Below are positions 62,813 through 64,000 of a DNA stretch of 64,000 nt, one piece after another. The stretch is from Dyadobacter sp. 676 (GTDB lineage: Bacteria > Bacteroidota > Bacteroidia > Cytophagales > Spirosomataceae). The position numbers and the translations under genes were made by a program. Under the pieces are notes generated by a model. It ran no database searches, was not told the origin of the DNA, and saw only the letters and a program-made list of their open reading frames with translations. The DNA is taken from assembly GCF_040448675.1 (NCBI RefSeq), contig NZ_CP159289.1:5191001-5255000 (forward strand). The letters run 5' to 3'. Positions within the stretch are counted from its first letter, which is position 1, and each line of letters begins with the position of its first letter.

Positions 62813-63285
62813 TCCTGCGCCACGCGATCCTGAAACTTCCTGCTGACCAAATGGTAGTTGAATAGCTCCACCAGATCGATCAGCACGGTGTTCGGGTCGT
62901 TGGCGTTCAGGTAAGTGCGTACTTTCCGGATAAAGTCGTAAAGCGGCTCGTAGTATTTGTGACCGGTTTCTTCCTGGAAATCCTGGATTGTGAACGCACT
63001 CCCTTTTTTCAGGATCATATATACCGCGATAAAGAAGTAGGAGATCGGAAGTTTGCTGCCTTCGAGCACGGTCCCGCTTTGCAAGGTAGTCCGGAACCTG
63101 CATCGCTTGCATTGAAACTGCTGCTTCGGCGCGAGCCAGTAATGATGCGTTCCGCCGCATTTCTTGCAGACGATCCCCCGCCTTAACCTGAAATCCTTGA
63201 ATGCCTCTGTAGCGATGGTTTCGTTCTTGTAAATGTCGATCAGATTGCCCGCCTGCATAATGAAATAATAGATTGAGATGCCCAA
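62809..63285 (-). CDS. IS1595-type zinc-ribbon protein without a catalytic domain
   Basis: 158 residues (start at 63285, or at ATG 63258, MQAGNLIDIYKNETIATEAF). It has a zinc ribbon of the IS1595 transposase type: CKKCGGTHHYWLAPKQQFQC, KRCRFRTTLQSGTVLEGSKL and the helix SAFTIQDFQEETGHKYYEPL, YDFIRKVRTYL. In IS1595 transposases these segments precede the DDE catalytic domain; here the protein ends after the first helical domain and no transposase fragment follows. It is either a domesticated DNA-binding protein or a truncated element. It lies divergent from the encapsulin gene with sulfur-box 4 between them. Confidence 0.7.
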   Translation of the reverse strand: MGISIYYFIMQAGNLIDIYKNETIATEAFKDFRLRRGIVCKKCGGTHHYWLAPKQQFQCKRCRFRTTLQSGTVLEGSKLPISYFFIAVYMILKKGSAFTIQDFQEETGHKYYEPLYDFIRKVRTYLNANDPNTVLIDLVELFNYHLVSRKFQDRVAQD

Positions 63286-63315
63286 AGCTAAGAAAAATCA
63301 AAATATAATATATAG

Positions 63316-63334
63316 TCTATCGAATTAATATAGA
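63316..63334 (+). promoter_or_regulatory. sulfur-box dyad 4 (before the encapsulin gene)
   Basis: TCTATCGAATTAATATAGA (63316-63334) matches box 3 apart from two extra bases (AT) before the right arm, and is preceded by TAG in place of TTTG. It lies 63 bases before the encapsulin start and 31 bases from the divergent zinc-ribbon gene. Confidence 0.55.
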
Positions 63335-63396
63335 ATATTTTTTAGTGGTAAATTACCGAATAGATCAATCCACGAATTCTATAAAAACATAGGAAA

Positions 63397-64000
63397 ATGA
63401 GCCAAATGTTGGTAGGGAAATCGGCGGTTTCCGCAAAGAATATTACCGGAACCGGACCAGTCAGCGGCGAATCCTGGTATAATCTATCGGCACCGGCCGG
63501 TCCGGCAAATAGGGAGGCGAAAGGCTGGTGGCAGGTTATGGATTTCTTTAAGTGCCTGATTACGCCGCGCTGGCTTATGCATTTGTTGAACTGGATTCCG
63601 GTAGAGTCCGGCGTGTACCGTCTGAACAAAGTGAAGGAAGGCAGTACGGCGGAAGTGGACTGCTCACGGCGCGACGAGCGCGAACTGCCGCATACCTTTA
63701 TCGACTACGTCGAGAACCCGCGCGAATACAATCTGACGGCCGTGAACACGGTGCTGGATGTGCATACCCGCGTTTCGGATTTGTACAGCAAGCCGTATAA
63801 CCAGATCAGCGAACAATTGCGCCTGACGATCGAGAGTATAAGGAACGGCAGAAGAGCGAACTGATCAACAATCAGGAATGGCATTCAATGCCGCAGCAAG
63901 CATACCGGCTTCGACCTGAGCGAGCCGCAAACAAGTCTGCTCGCTGGCCGCGCAACGGATGCCTACGAGGCTGCACGCGAGAAAGTAAGGGCCTTTGTGA
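63397..64000 (+). CDS. family 2A encapsulin shell protein, N-terminal half; frame broken, sequence leaves the family before the window end
   Basis: From ATG 63397 the first 155 codons read through to a stop at 63862-63864. The conserved core of SrpI/family 2A encapsulins is clear: ITPRWLMHLLNWIPVESGVY, RLNKVKEGSTAEVDCSRRDE, LPHTFIDYVENPREYNLTAV, NTVLDVHTRVSDLYSKPYNQ and ISEQLRLTIES. Whole shells have about 300 residues, so roughly half is present. Adding one base near 63841 restores a family-like continuation ERQKSELINNQE, but after about 63890 likeness is lost. The remaining bases (to 64000) in the original frame encode LLAGRATDAYEAAREKVRAF, resembling the start of SufS-type cysteine desulfurases. 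Family 2A shells carry a cysteine desulfurase cargo, so this may be a deletion or assembly junction between shell and cargo genes. Confidence 0.72.

Overview
The window is a piece of a Bacteroidota chromosome. Four secreted proteins end in type IX secretion (T9SS) sorting domains, many products have signal peptides or lipoboxes, a SAM-class riboswitch of Bacteroidota type is present, and the gene set (DUF2723 membrane protein, nitrate cluster with rubredoxin fusion, sulfatases) fits a Cytophagales soil or freshwater bacterium, perhaps close to Dyadobacter. The genus is an inference. I saw no tRNA, rRNA, CRISPR array or complete insertion sequence.

Layout. 1-5.1 kb: two DUF4097-like proteins, a repeat-bearing spacer, small proteins, and a histidine kinase with a NarL-type regulator. 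5.3-18.3 kb: a large DUF2723 membrane protein, a CotH-family T9SS protein, a GH13 enzyme, an ankyrin protein, a T9SS metzincin protease with two paralogous lipoproteins, and a secreted protein of unknown function. 18.3-24.9 kb: HxlR regulator with divergent DoxX-like gene, a quinoprotein dehydrogenase carrying cytochrome c, a DUF899 protein, and small or unknown proteins. 25-30.9 kb: T9SS M1 peptidase, T9SS phosphatase and a TlpA-like lipoprotein.

30.9-46.3 kb is a complete nitrate assimilation island: nitrate-reductase-associated protein, rubredoxin fusion protein, nitrate reductase fused to a flavoprotein, NarK-type transporter, outer-membrane channel, SUMT for siroheme, NirB, NirD, and a NarX-like kinase with its NarL-type regulator. 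It is littered with short repeats: a 10-bp minisatellite, a 7-bp repeat inside the nitrate reductase gene, seven ~57-bp tandem units between nirB and nirD, and inverted copies of a palindromic element.

46.3-64 kb is dominated by sulfur: a periplasmic-binding-like protein, three sulfatases, a riboswitch-controlled cysteine desulfurase with an ACT-like small protein, and at the end the N-terminal half of a family 2A encapsulin shell protein, a family known to package a cysteine desulfurase. Four loci share a 17-19-bp dyad box just upstream, and the first has a tiny ORF ending in three consecutive Cys codons between box and gene. This suggests one sulfur-limitation regulon that scavenges sulfate esters and stores or mobilises sulfur. 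Interspersed are an unrelated ChrB-AraC fusion, an Lrp/EamA pair and a GH26 mannanase.

Six genes are frameshifted. Six of the seven shifts in them are cured by removing one G from a run of 6-9 G on the coding strand, which points to homopolymer miscalls rather than gene decay; they are annotated as continuous genes.
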